From Micromonospora eburnea (GTDB taxonomy: Bacteria > Actinomycetota > Actinomycetes > Mycobacteriales > Micromonosporaceae), in the NCBI RefSeq assembly GCF_900090225.1, contig NZ_FMHY01000002.1:4092001-4156000 (forward strand): 64,000 bases of DNA, in the 5' to 3' direction. The notes under the pieces were generated by a model, which was not told where the DNA came from, ran no database searches, and saw only the letters and a list, made by a program, of their open reading frames with translations. Shown piece after piece: positions 7,943 to 15,951 of this stretch (within the stretch, counting starts at the first letter, position 1; every line of letters begins with the position of its first letter). The translations under genes and the position numbers were made by a program.

Positions 7943-9483
7943 GCGTTCTCCTTCATGGTGTGTGCGCCGGTGGCCAGCGCCATGACCCTCTCCTCGGTGG
8001 CCTCGGCCGCCGAGAGCACGCCGACCAGGCGTCCGGCGGCCATGACGGCGATCCGGTCGCTGACGGTCAGCAGCTCGGGCAGGTCCGAGGAGGAGACGAC
8101 GATCGACACGCCGGTCTCGGTCAGGGTGCGGAACAGCCGGTAGATCTCAGCCTTGGCGCCGACGTCGACGCCGCGGGTGGGTTCGTCGAGCAGCATCAGC
8201 CGGGGCTCGATGGACAGCCAGCGGGCGAGGAGGGCCTTCTGCTGGTTGCCGCCGGAGAGCTGGGTGATGCCCTGCGCGGTGGTGGAGGTCTTCACCCGCA
8301 GGTCGCGGGCGCGGGACTCGGCGTCGCGGCGCAGCGCCCCGCGGCGCAGCAGGCCGAGTCGCTGCCGCCGGCCGAGCGTCAGGATGTTGACGTTGTCGGC
8401 GACGCTCATCGTCGGCAGGATGCCCTGCTGGCGGCGCTCCCCCGGCAGGTACGCGACGCGGGCGCGGATGGCGTCGCGCGGCGCGCGGGCGGTGAACCGT
8501 TCGCCGTCGAGTGACAGCTCGCCGCCGGTGACCGGGTCGGCGCCGAAGATGCCGCGCAGCAGTTCGATCCGGCCGCTGTCGGGCAGGCCGGCCACGCCGA
8601 CCACCTCGCCGGGCGCGACGTCGAGATCGACGCCGGTGAACCCGGCCCCGGAGACGGCGCGCATCCGCAGCCGGGGGGTGGCCGTCGCGGCGGGCGGGGG
8701 CGTGTCGTGCCGGGCGAATTCGGCGGCCAGTTCCCGGCCGACCATGGCCGAGACCACCTCGTCGGGGGTGACCTGCGCGGTGGGCCAGTCACCCACGTGC
8801 CGTCCGTCGCGCAGCACGTGGATGTGCTGGGACAGCGCGAAGACCTCGGGCATCCGGTGCGAGACGTACAGCATGGTGACGCCGTCGGCCTGCAACGACC
8901 GGATGACCCCGAACAGCCGGTCCGACTCGGCCGGCGACAGGATCGACGTCGGCTCGTCGAAGATCACCACCCGCGCCTGGCGGGCCAGGGAGCGGGCGAC
9001 GACGACGAGTTGCTGCGAGGCGGCGTCGAGGTGGCGTACGGCGTCGCGCGGGTCGACCCGCAGGCCGAGCCGGTCCAGCAGTTCGGCGGCCCGCTCGTCG
9101 ATGCGGCGGCGGTCGGGGAACGGGCGGGAGCCGGGCTCGGCGCCGAGCATGATGTTCTCGGCGACGGTGCGGTCCTGGGCCAGGGCCAGCTCCTGCGGCA
9201 CCAGGGCGACCTGGTGGCGGCTGAGCAGGGTGGCCGGGTGGAACCGGCGGACCTCCTCGCCGGCCACCCGCACCGTGCCGCTGGTGGGCGAGTCCAGCCC
9301 GGCCAGGATCTTCATGAGTGTCGACTTGCCGGCGCCGTTCTCCCCCATCACGGCGGTGAGGCTGCCGGCGGGGACGCTCAGGGTGACGTCCTGCAGGGCA
9401 CGGACGGCGCCGAAGTGTCTCGACAGACCTGTCACCTCGACGGCGGCCGTCGTCGGGGCGGCGATCGTGGCCGGGCTGGTCAT
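7939..9483 (-). CDS. rbsA: Ribose-type ABC importer, tandem ATPase
   Basis: 514 residues with two nucleotide-binding domains. The first has Walker A GENGAGKST near residue 46 and Walker B VVIFDEPTS. The second has a degenerate Walker A (GLPDSGRIE) but a canonical signature LSGGNQQK and MLLDEPTRG. This asymmetry is normal for the RbsA/MglA class. It powers import with the adjacent permease and binding protein. Start ATG 4 nt after the rbsB stop. Confidence 0.95.
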   Translation of the reverse strand: MTSPATIAAPTTAAVEVTGLSRHFGAVRALQDVTLSVPAGSLTAVMGENGAGKSTLMKILAGLDSPTSGTVRVAGEEVRRFHPATLLSRHQVALVPQELALAQDRTVAENIMLGAEPGSRPFPDRRRIDERAAELLDRLGLRVDPRDAVRHLDAASQQLVVVARSLARQARVVIFDEPTSILSPAESDRLFGVIRSLQADGVTMLYVSHRMPEVFALSQHIHVLRDGRHVGDWPTAQVTPDEVVSAMVGRELAAEFARHDTPPPAATATPRLRMRAVSGAGFTGVDLDVAPGEVVGVAGLPDSGRIELLRGIFGADPVTGGELSLDGERFTARAPRDAIRARVAYLPGERRQQGILPTMSVADNVNILTLGRRQRLGLLRRGALRRDAESRARDLRVKTSTTAQGITQLSGGNQQKALLARWLSIEPRLMLLDEPTRGVDVGAKAEIYRLFRTLTETGVSIVVSSSDLPELLTVSDRIAVMAAGRLVGVLSAAEATEERVMALATGAHTMKENA

Positions 9484-9487
9484 CGGC

Positions 9488-10504
9488 TCAGCCCTCCACC
9501 GGCACGTCGTCGACGGTGGCGGGGGTGACGACGAGTACGCCGGTGTCGACGCTCTTGATCTCGGTGCCGTTCTTCAGGTACTCGGCCAGCAGCTTGACGG
9601 CCTGGTAGCCCTGCTCGGCCGGGGCCTGGCTGATGGTCAGGTCGAGCACGCCGGACTTGAGGTACTCGACGGTCTGCGGCTGCACGTCGAAGCCCACAGA
9701 GTGGATCTTCCCGGCGTTGCCGGACTGCTGGAGCCACTTGGCCCCGGCGGTAAAGCTGCAGCAGTCGAGGGAGACCAGGGCGATGGCGTCCTTCTGGGCG
9801 GCCATCGTCGACTCGATGGTGTTGTAGGCGGCGCTGGGCTCGTTGCCGGTGTTCACCGGCCCGACGATCTGCAGGCCGGAGTCCTTCACACCCTCCTGGA
9901 AGCCGGTGAACCGGTCGTTGGACCAGCCGGCGCCGGAGTCGACGGAGGTGACCACCACCTTGCCGGTCTTGCCGTTGAGCACACCGAGCAGTTCCTTGGC
10001 CAGGGACCGCCCGGAGGCCACCAGGTCCTGACCGACGAAGCCCATCTGCTTGGACTCCGGGTTGTTGGTGTTGAACGAGATGATGGGAATGCCCGCGTCG
10101 TACGCCTGGGCGATGACCGGCTTCAGGGCGTCGTTGCTGGACGAGGAGACGGCCAGGCCGTGGATCTGCTTCTGGTTGATCAGGGTTTGCAGCTCGGCGA
10201 CCTGGTCGGCGGGGTTGCCGCCGGACGGGCCGATCATCTGGGCGTCGATGCCGAACTCCTTGGCTCCGCGCTCCATGCCCTGGCGGATCGGCACGGCGAA
10301 GGCCAGCGACGGGTCGTGGTAGCTCAGCTTGATCTTGAGCGGTTCGCCCTTCTCGACGGCCTTCTTGATGTAGTCGGCGAGCTTGAAGCCGCCGTCCGCG
10401 GTGGCGGTGCTGGCCGGGGTCACCGCGCCGCAGGCGGCGTTGCCCGCCAGGGCGAGGCCGAGGGTGGCGACGACGGCGATCCGTCGCCGGAGGGAGAGCT
10501 TCAT
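9488..10504 (-). CDS. rbsB: Ribose-type ABC importer, substrate-binding lipoprotein
   Basis: 338 residues, periplasmic-binding protein type I (peripla_BP_4). The signal peptide ends at GNAAC, a slightly unusual lipobox, so it is probably a lipoprotein anchored at Cys25. Then come HDPSLAFAVPIRQGMERG, NPADQVAELQTLINQ, VSSSSNDALKPV and SFNTNNPESK, typical ribose/galactose-type sugar-binding segments. AAGGAG lies about 9 nt before the ATG. The 46-nt gap to rbsC carries long C runs in the mRNA sense, the only sizeable gap in the transport part of the operon. Confidence 0.93.
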   Translation of the reverse strand: MKLSLRRRIAVVATLGLALAGNAACGAVTPASTATADGGFKLADYIKKAVEKGEPLKIKLSYHDPSLAFAVPIRQGMERGAKEFGIDAQMIGPSGGNPADQVAELQTLINQKQIHGLAVSSSSNDALKPVIAQAYDAGIPIISFNTNNPESKQMGFVGQDLVASGRSLAKELLGVLNGKTGKVVVTSVDSGAGWSNDRFTGFQEGVKDSGLQIVGPVNTGNEPSAAYNTIESTMAAQKDAIALVSLDCCSFTAGAKWLQQSGNAGKIHSVGFDVQPQTVEYLKSGVLDLTISQAPAEQGYQAVKLLAEYLKNGTEIKSVDTGVLVVTPATVDDVPVEG

Positions 10505-10550
10505 TCGGGGGGCTCCTTGCGGTGTGTGTGGGGGGGTGTAGCGGGGGGGG

Positions 10551-11579
10551 TCAGCGTCGTCCTGATCGCCTGCGTAGCCAGGTGTCGGCGGCCACGGCGA
10601 GGATGATCACCGCGCCGGTCGCCACGGTCTGCCAGAACGAGGAGATGCCGCGCAGGTTGAGGATGTTCTGCAGGACGCCGATGAAGGCGACGCCGATGAC
10701 GGTGCCGAGCATGGTGCCGGAGCCGCCGAACAGGGCCGCGCCACCGATGATCACGGCGGAGATGGCGGTCAGCTCCATCCCGGTGCCGGTGACGCCCTGC
10801 ACGTAGGACAGGAAGGACAGGCCGAGCACGCCGGCCAGGCCGGCGAGCGTGCCGGAGAGGGTGAACGCGGCGACCTTGACCCGGCCGGTGCTGATGCCGC
10901 ACAGCCGGGCGGCCTCGGCGCTGCCGCCGACCGCGTAGGTGTTGAAGCCGTAGCGGGAGCGGGACAGCACGATCGCGCCGACGACGGCGACCAGGGCGAA
11001 GATGACCAGCTGCATCGGTACGAGGCCGAACAGCTTGCCCTGGCCGAGCAGGTTGAACTCGGCCACGCCGGGGTCCTTGGCCGACAGCGAGATCGGCGAG
11101 CCGCCGCTGAGCAGCAGAGTCACGCCCCGGTAGACGCTCAGCGTGCCCAGGGTGACGATGAACGACGGAATGCCGAAGCCGACGGTCATCAGCCCGTTGA
11201 GCAGGCCGGCGACCGCACCGGCGGCGATGCCGCACAAGGCGGCGAGCGGCCAGGCGACGTCCGAGGTCATGAGCAGTCCGCAGACGACGGCGCCGAGGCC
11301 GTAGATCGAGCCGACCGACAGGTCGATCTCGGCGTTGATGATGACGAAGGTGACGCCGACGGCCATGATGCCGATCTGGGCGATCTGCTGGCCGACGGTC
11401 AGGAAGTTGTTCGCGCCCACGAAGCCCGGGGCGACCAGTGCGCCCAGGGCGAACAGCACGACGAGGGCGAGGAACGTGCTGGCTTCCCGGGCGTGCAGGA
11501 AGCGGTGCAGCGGAGAGCGGACGCCGGGGTCGGCGAGCCTCTCAACGGAAGGCGCCACGGGGGCGGTCGTCTGGGCCAT
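10551..11579 (-). CDS. rbsC: Ribose-type ABC importer, permease
   Basis: 342 residues, BPD_transp_2 (RbsC/XylH) family, with 8-10 hydrophobic segments. Motifs include VIINAEIDLSVGSIYGLGAV (the conserved E-x-D-L-S-V-G) and EAARLCGISTGRVKVAAFTLSG. It forms the membrane channel with the rbsA ATPase. The ATG lies 6 nt after the ribokinase stop. The family is clear; ribose specificity comes from the neighbouring rbsK and rbsD. Confidence 0.93.
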   Translation of the reverse strand: MAQTTAPVAPSVERLADPGVRSPLHRFLHAREASTFLALVVLFALGALVAPGFVGANNFLTVGQQIAQIGIMAVGVTFVIINAEIDLSVGSIYGLGAVVCGLLMTSDVAWPLAALCGIAAGAVAGLLNGLMTVGFGIPSFIVTLGTLSVYRGVTLLLSGGSPISLSAKDPGVAEFNLLGQGKLFGLVPMQLVIFALVAVVGAIVLSRSRYGFNTYAVGGSAEAARLCGISTGRVKVAAFTLSGTLAGLAGVLGLSFLSYVQGVTGTGMELTAISAVIIGGAALFGGSGTMLGTVIGVAFIGVLQNILNLRGISSFWQTVATGAVIILAVAADTWLRRRSGRR

Positions 11580-11585
11580 CGGGTC

Positions 11586-12497
11586 TCACTTCCTCAGCAG
11601 GGCCGCAACGTCGTCCGGGTACGGCAGGGCGGGGATCACCTCGGCGATGCCGACGGCGTGCGCGCCGGCCGCGGCCGCGAAGCGGACCGCGTCGGTGAGG
11701 GCGTCGCCGCGGGCCAGGGCCACGGCGAGGGCGCCGGTGAAGGCGTCGCCGGCGCCGGTGGTGTCGACGACGTGGGGGACGGTGACCGGATCGACGCGTA
11801 CCCGCTCTCCGTCGTGGTCGATGAGAGCTCCGTCGGCACCGAGGGTGAGCACGATCGTCCCGGCGTAGCGGGTGCGGATCAGCTCCACCAGTTCGTCGCC
11901 GGTGGCCGGGTCCTCGGGGGCACGGCCGGTGAGCACCCGCGCCTCGCTGGCGTTGGGTGTCACCACGTCGATCCAGGCCCACGCCTCGTCGGGCAGCGCG
12001 ACGGCCGGAGCGGGGTTGAGCAGCGTACGCACGCCGCGCCGGTGGGCGGTACGCAGGGCGGCGAGGGCGACCGGCAGCGGGATCTCCAGCGAGACCACCA
12101 CCAGGTCGGCCTCGGCGATGCGGTCGGCGAAGCCCTCGACGTCGGCCGGGGACAGCTCGTCCAGTGCGCCGGGGGCGATGGCGATCCGGTTCTCCCCGTC
12201 GGTGTCGACGAGGATGAACCCGACCATGGTGGCCGCCTCCGTGGTGCGCACTCCGGTGGCGTCGACGCCCTCCCGCGCCCACAGCTCGTACGCGGCGGCA
12301 CCGAACTGGTCCCGCCCCACGGCCGTCAGCAGGCTGACCCGCGCGCCCAGCCGGGCTGCCGCCACGGCCTGGTTCGAGCCCTTGCCCCCGTGTCCGGAGG
12401 CGAACACGCCCCCGGACAGCGTTTCCCCGGCGACCGGCACCCGGGGCACCCGCATGGTGAGCCCGGCGCCGTAGCTGCCGACCACTGCAATCTTCAT
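11586..12497 (-). CDS. rbsK: Ribokinase
   Basis: 303 residues, PfkB family. The N-terminal di-glycine motif region reads SGHGGKGSNQAVAAARLG, and the catalytic anion-hole signature DTTGAGDAFTGALAVAL holds the base Asp. It phosphorylates D-ribose at O5. First gene of the operon. The start is the ATG before KIAVVGSYGAG, with GAGG just upstream; an open frame continues upstream but lacks family homology and runs through the operator and promoter. Confidence 0.94.
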   Translation of the reverse strand: MKIAVVGSYGAGLTMRVPRVPVAGETLSGGVFASGHGGKGSNQAVAAARLGARVSLLTAVGRDQFGAAAYELWAREGVDATGVRTTEAATMVGFILVDTDGENRIAIAPGALDELSPADVEGFADRIAEADLVVVSLEIPLPVALAALRTAHRRGVRTLLNPAPAVALPDEAWAWIDVVTPNASEARVLTGRAPEDPATGDELVELIRTRYAGTIVLTLGADGALIDHDGERVRVDPVTVPHVVDTTGAGDAFTGALAVALARGDALTDAVRFAAAAGAHAVGIAEVIPALPYPDDVAALLRK

Positions 12498-12507
12498 CCT
12501 GGCCTCA

Positions 12508-12529
12508 TGTTCATGGACAACCATGTACA
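12508..12529. promoter_or_regulatory. Palindromic operator of the ribose operon
   Basis: TGTTCATG-6 nt-CATGTACA, an inverted repeat with 7 of 8 positions matching. It lies between the predicted -10 box and the rbsK start, over the expected transcription start, the position expected for a repressor. The operon encodes its own GntR/HutC regulator, the likeliest ligand. Confidence 0.6.
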
Positions 12530-12538
12530 ACTGGAGGG

Positions 12539-12568
12539 ACCGTAGGAACCGCTGGCCGCCCGTGTCAA
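12539..12568 (-). promoter_or_regulatory. Promoter of the ribose operon
   Basis: On the minus strand a perfect TTGACA (-35, 12563-12568) is followed by an 18-nt spacer and TACGGT (-10, 12539-12544). The operator starts 9 nt downstream. Confidence 0.55.
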
Positions 12569-12961
12569 TAGCCTGCCGGGCATCGAGTCGAAATATTTTC
12601 GCAACCCCGTGGCCACCGGCAGGCCGGTTTCGGGATGTTATGACCAGTTCGCCGGTCGGCCCCTCGGCCCGTACCCGGGACCCACGCCGGCCGGTCCCCC
12701 ACCCGCACACTCCGCCCCGGGCCCGGCCGGACGCCGCCGGGGCGTCGACCCGGCGCGAAGGGCCGACGGCGGCACACCACTTTGGACGGGCATTGTGGAG
12801 AGGGCGACCAAAGCCGTTGCCGCGGCTACGAATCCGGGGGTTGAGCCCCTCGGTCGACACTCGGGCATCCAGGCCCGTCAAGGAGGTCAGCGTCTCCGGC
12901 CGGCCGGGTCAGGCGTCAGCGCGGCCCCGCACCCCCAGGCGGCGCCCAGACCGGAGGAACC
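12569..12961. other. Intergenic region without a recognisable gene
   Basis: About 390 nt between the ribose-operon promoter and the end of the ABC ATPase gene. It includes an A/T-richer patch (AAATATTTTCG around 12590). Short open frames here lack ribosome sites and protein-like composition. I see nothing further. Confidence 0.4.
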
Positions 12962-13807
12962 TCACCCACCTGCCGCGCTGAATGTCACGAAGTCTCGACG
13001 CCGTGCCCGCGCCGTGCGGGCGAGCCACCGTCCGCCATCCTCGTGCACCTCGATGGGGTGGTCGAAGGAGGCGGAAACGTTCTCCGTCGTCACCGTGGCG
13101 CGCGCCGGCCCCGCCGCCACGACGAGGCCCGCCGCCACCAGCAGCGCGTGTGTGGTCGTGGCCGGCAGCTCTTCGAGGTGGTGGGTGACCAGGATCGACG
13201 CGATCCGAGGATGGGTCTCGTCCAGCATGTCGATGGTGTCGAGAAGCTGCTCACGGGCGGCGACGTCCAGGCCCGTGGCCGGCTCGTCCAGCAGAAGGAG
13301 CCGCGGCTCGTTGACGAGCGCGCGAGCGATGAGGGTCCGGCCTCGTTCCCCCTGGGAAAGCGTAGGCCAGCGCTCATCGGCCTTTCCGCTCAGCCCCACC
13401 GCGCCGATGAGCGCGTCGGCCTTGTCGACCTGATCCGGTCGGGCCCGCCAGCGCGGCGGCGTCTCGGTCGTGCCCGTGATCCCGGTGAGGACCACCTCGC
13501 GGACCGTCAGGGGTGAGCGCAGCGGATGGCGCGGGTTGACGTGCCCGATCATCCGGCGTAACGCTTGCAGCTCGACGCGGCCGAGTCGCTCACCCAGAAC
13601 CCGCACGGTGCCCGAGGTCGGATGGTTGACCGCCCCGCAGAGACCGAGGATGGTGCTCTTGCCCGCCCCGTTGGGGCCGAGAAGCGCCCAGTGTTCGCCG
13701 GCCCTGACCGTGAAGGTGATCCCCCGGAGAATCTCCTTGTCCGCCCTCCGGAAGGTCACGTCGCTCAGTTCCAGCACCGGCTCCGAGCCCGCCCCGTCGA
13801 GAATCAC
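12962..13807 (-). CDS. Single-domain ABC ATPase (ModF/YlmA-like)
   Basis: 281 residues: Walker A GPNGAGKST near 43, Q-loop region IGHVNPRHPL, signature LSQGERGR, Walker B LLLLDEPATGLD, H-loop VTHH. The arrangement resembles the soluble ModF/PhrA or YlmA group rather than an importer with its own permease; no permease is adjacent. The GTG start overlaps the stop of the upstream FadR-type regulator by 4 nt (GTGA), so the two form a regulator-ATPase pair. Partner and substrate cannot be told from sequence. Confidence 0.85.
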   Translation of the reverse strand: MILDGAGSEPVLELSDVTFRRADKEILRGITFTVRAGEHWALLGPNGAGKSTILGLCGAVNHPTSGTVRVLGERLGRVELQALRRMIGHVNPRHPLRSPLTVREVVLTGITGTTETPPRWRARPDQVDKADALIGAVGLSGKADERWPTLSQGERGRTLIARALVNEPRLLLLDEPATGLDVAAREQLLDTIDMLDETHPRIASILVTHHLEELPATTTHALLVAAGLVVAAGPARATVTTENVSASFDHPIEVHEDGGRWLARTARARRRDFVTFSAAGG

Positions 13808-14475
13808 GCGAGTGCCCGCTTCAGGGCGCTCAGGTGAGACCGGCTGCAGTGCGCGGCGGACTGCGGGTCACGATGGGCGATCGCCTCGACGAGCGCCCGG
13901 TGCGCCATCTGGTCCGCCTCGGGCGAGGCCAGCGGGTGCGCCCGCAACATGTCGACCATGGCCACGTGGATGCGTGGGACGAAGCTGTCGAACAACTCGG
14001 TCAGCACGTCGTTGTGCGCCGCGACGATGACCGCACGATGGAATGCCATGTCGGCGTCGACGTGTTCCTCGACGCGTCGCTCGCCCGCCGACCGCTGGGC
14101 CAACGCCCGTCGGATCGCACGGAGGTCCACCGGGGTACGCCGTTCGGCCGCCAGCGCGGCAGCCTCGGCCTCGACCGCGATCCGCGCCTCGATGACCGCG
14201 ACAACGGACGCACGACGTAGCACCGCCGCCCGGTCCTCGGCGACGTCGAGCGCGGTGACGAACACGCCCGACCCCTGCCGGGAGTCGAGCACACCCTTAC
14301 CGGCAAGCTCACGGATGGCCTCTCGCAGGGTCGACCGCCCGACGCCCAGCCGCGCCGCCAGTGTCGTCTCACCGGGGAGTTTGTGCCCCAGCGGCCACGT
14401 GCCGGCACGGACGTGTGCCAGCAGGACATCCGCAGTCTGTGCGGCAAGCGGGTGCCGCTGAACCAACGGAGGCAT
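13804..14475 (-). CDS. GntR/FadR-family transcriptional regulator (FCD domain)
   Basis: 223 residues. Winged helix at about 8-75 (LPGETTLAARLGVGRSTLRE, SRQGSGVFV). The C-terminal all-helical FCD domain has the metal/effector pattern D-x-x-FH (DADMAFH), then an H in RIHVAM and ALVEAI. It controls the co-transcribed ABC ATPase and probably itself; an 8-bp perfect inverted repeat lies 37 nt upstream of its start. Organic-acid effectors are usual for FCD regulators. Confidence 0.88.
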   Translation of the reverse strand: MPPLVQRHPLAAQTADVLLAHVRAGTWPLGHKLPGETTLAARLGVGRSTLREAIRELAGKGVLDSRQGSGVFVTALDVAEDRAAVLRRASVVAVIEARIAVEAEAAALAAERRTPVDLRAIRRALAQRSAGERRVEEHVDADMAFHRAVIVAAHNDVLTELFDSFVPRIHVAMVDMLRAHPLASPEADQMAHRALVEAIAHRDPQSAAHCSRSHLSALKRALA

Positions 14476-14512
14476 CGTCAGCCTCTTCTCCCGCCTCGGT
14501 ACCTCGCGCTGA

Positions 14513-14535
14513 ACTCCTCAACTTGTCTGAGGAGT
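14513..14535. promoter_or_regulatory. Inverted repeat upstream of the FadR-type regulator
   Basis: ACTCCTCA-7 nt-TGAGGAGT, a perfect 8-bp inverted repeat in the leader of the regulator-ATPase pair. The TTGTC in the spacer resembles half-sites of FCD-type operators. Probable autoregulatory site; a leader hairpin is the alternative. Confidence 0.5.
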
Positions 14536-14811
14536 CTACCCTCCCAGTGAACGTCCACAACAGGTGCAGCCACCTGATGGTCGGGCTCGTACGCTCCGCG
14601 CTGCCAACGAGCATCACCGGCGGCCGACCCGGGCCCGTCGAGGTGGAGCCCGCCGGCCCGGAGTATCGGACAAGTCGACCTGCGACCCACGGCGTAGCCG
14701 CGCCGGGACGTACCCGTACGGGCCGGCCGACGGGGGTCGACAGTGGACCCGACGCGGGTACGATGCCGGTCGTAGCACAGTGGCCCACGATCCTCCCGAT
14801 AGGAGCCTGGC
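14536..14811. other. Divergent promoter region
   Basis: Non-coding stretch between the FadR-type gene (minus) and the methyltransferase gene (plus). It must hold both promoters. I could not pick convincing -35/-10 pairs; no further signal seen. Confidence 0.4.
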
Positions 14812-15609
14812 ATGGCCGGCCCGGATGCCGAACTCGCCGCAAAGATCCAGTCCGACGTGCCGCACGCGGCGCGGATCTGGAACTACTGGATGGGCGGCAA
14901 GGACAACTTCCAGGCCGACCGGGCGGCCGGTGACGCCGTCGCCGAGGTCTACCCGGAGATCGTCGTCATGGCGCAGCAGTCCCGCCGGTTCCTGGTGCGG
15001 GCCGTGCGCTTCCTGGCCGCCGAGGCGGGCATCCGGCAGTTCCTGGACATCGGCACCGGTCTGCCCACCATGCAGAACACCCACGCGGTCGCCCAGCAGG
15101 TCGCGCCCGAGTCACGGATCGTCTACGTGGACAACGACCCGATGGTCCTCGTGCACGCCCGGGCCCTGCTGACCAGCACGACCTCCGAGGGCGTCACCAC
15201 CTACGTGCCCGCCGACTACCACGACCCGGAGGCGATCCTCGCCGAGGCGGCGCGGACGCTGGACTTCGACCAGCCGATCGCCGTGATGTTCATGGGCGTG
15301 ATGGGCTACGAGCCGGACCTGGACGTGGTGCGCTCGATCGTCCGGCGGACGATGGACGCCACCACGTCCGGCAGCTACCTGGTGTTGTGGGACGGCACCG
15401 ACACCAGCCCCGCGGTGGTCACCGGTGCCGAACGGCTGGCGGAGAGCGGCGGCGTCCCGTACATTCTACGCAGTCCGGACGAGCTCGCCACCTGCTTCAC
15501 GGGGCTCACGATGGTGGAGCCCGGCCTGGTGCCCATTCCGCTGTGGCACTCCGACGACCCCGCGGACAAGGGCATCGACGCGTACGGCGCCGTCGCCCGC
15601 AAGCCCTAA
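14812..15609 (+). CDS. SAM-dependent methyltransferase, Methyltransf_19 (DUF574) family
   Basis: 265 residues, a family expanded in Streptomyces and Micromonospora. Diagnostic motifs: ARIWNYWMGGKDNF at the N-terminus, SAM-binding FLDIGTGLPT near 80, YVDNDPMV (ribose-binding acidic residue), and VMFMGVMGYEP. AGGAG lies 6 nt before the ATG. Target molecule unknown. It converges on a small membrane-protein gene 17 nt downstream, with no obvious operon partner. Confidence 0.88.
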   Translation: MAGPDAELAAKIQSDVPHAARIWNYWMGGKDNFQADRAAGDAVAEVYPEIVVMAQQSRRFLVRAVRFLAAEAGIRQFLDIGTGLPTMQNTHAVAQQVAPESRIVYVDNDPMVLVHARALLTSTTSEGVTTYVPADYHDPEAILAEAARTLDFDQPIAVMFMGVMGYEPDLDVVRSIVRRTMDATTSGSYLVLWDGTDTSPAVVTGAERLAESGGVPYILRSPDELATCFTGLTMVEPGLVPIPLWHSDDPADKGIDAYGAVARKP

Positions 15610-15626
15610 TCGTCGTGCCGCTCCGC

Positions 15627-15878
15627 TCACTCGCCGTACCGGGCGGGTCTGGTCGCCGGCCGGCCTCGCCACCACGAACGCACCCCCCGCCCGATCAGCG
15701 CCGCGGAGACCACGCCCGGCCCGCAGTGCACCGCCAGCACCCCGGCCAGACTCGGGCCGCCCCAGTCCAGCCGGTAGCTGGCGGGGTCGGTCATGTCGAT
15801 CACGAACGGCTCGGCGATGGCACGAGCGATCAGATAGAGCCCGAGCAGCACCCCGACGCCCGCAAATGTCTTCTTCAC
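15627..15878 (-). CDS. Small membrane protein
   Basis: 83 residues from a GTG start. An N-terminal hydrophobic segment (VGVLLGLYLIARAIAEPFVI) and a second one (LAGVLAVHCGPGVVSAALIG) end in a basic tail RSWWRGRP. Probably two membrane helices with the C-terminus in the cytoplasm. Divergent from the O-mannosyltransferase gene by about 70 nt. Function unknown. Confidence 0.55.
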   Translation of the reverse strand: MKKTFAGVGVLLGLYLIARAIAEPFVIDMTDPASYRLDWGGPSLAGVLAVHCGPGVVSAALIGRGVRSWWRGRPATRPARYGE

Positions 15879-15951
15879 GCGGTGGACGGTAGGAGGAGAG
15901 CCGCAGTGTTCACGTCACTCCCCAGTATGATCATCGCCTTCGTACCTGGGT

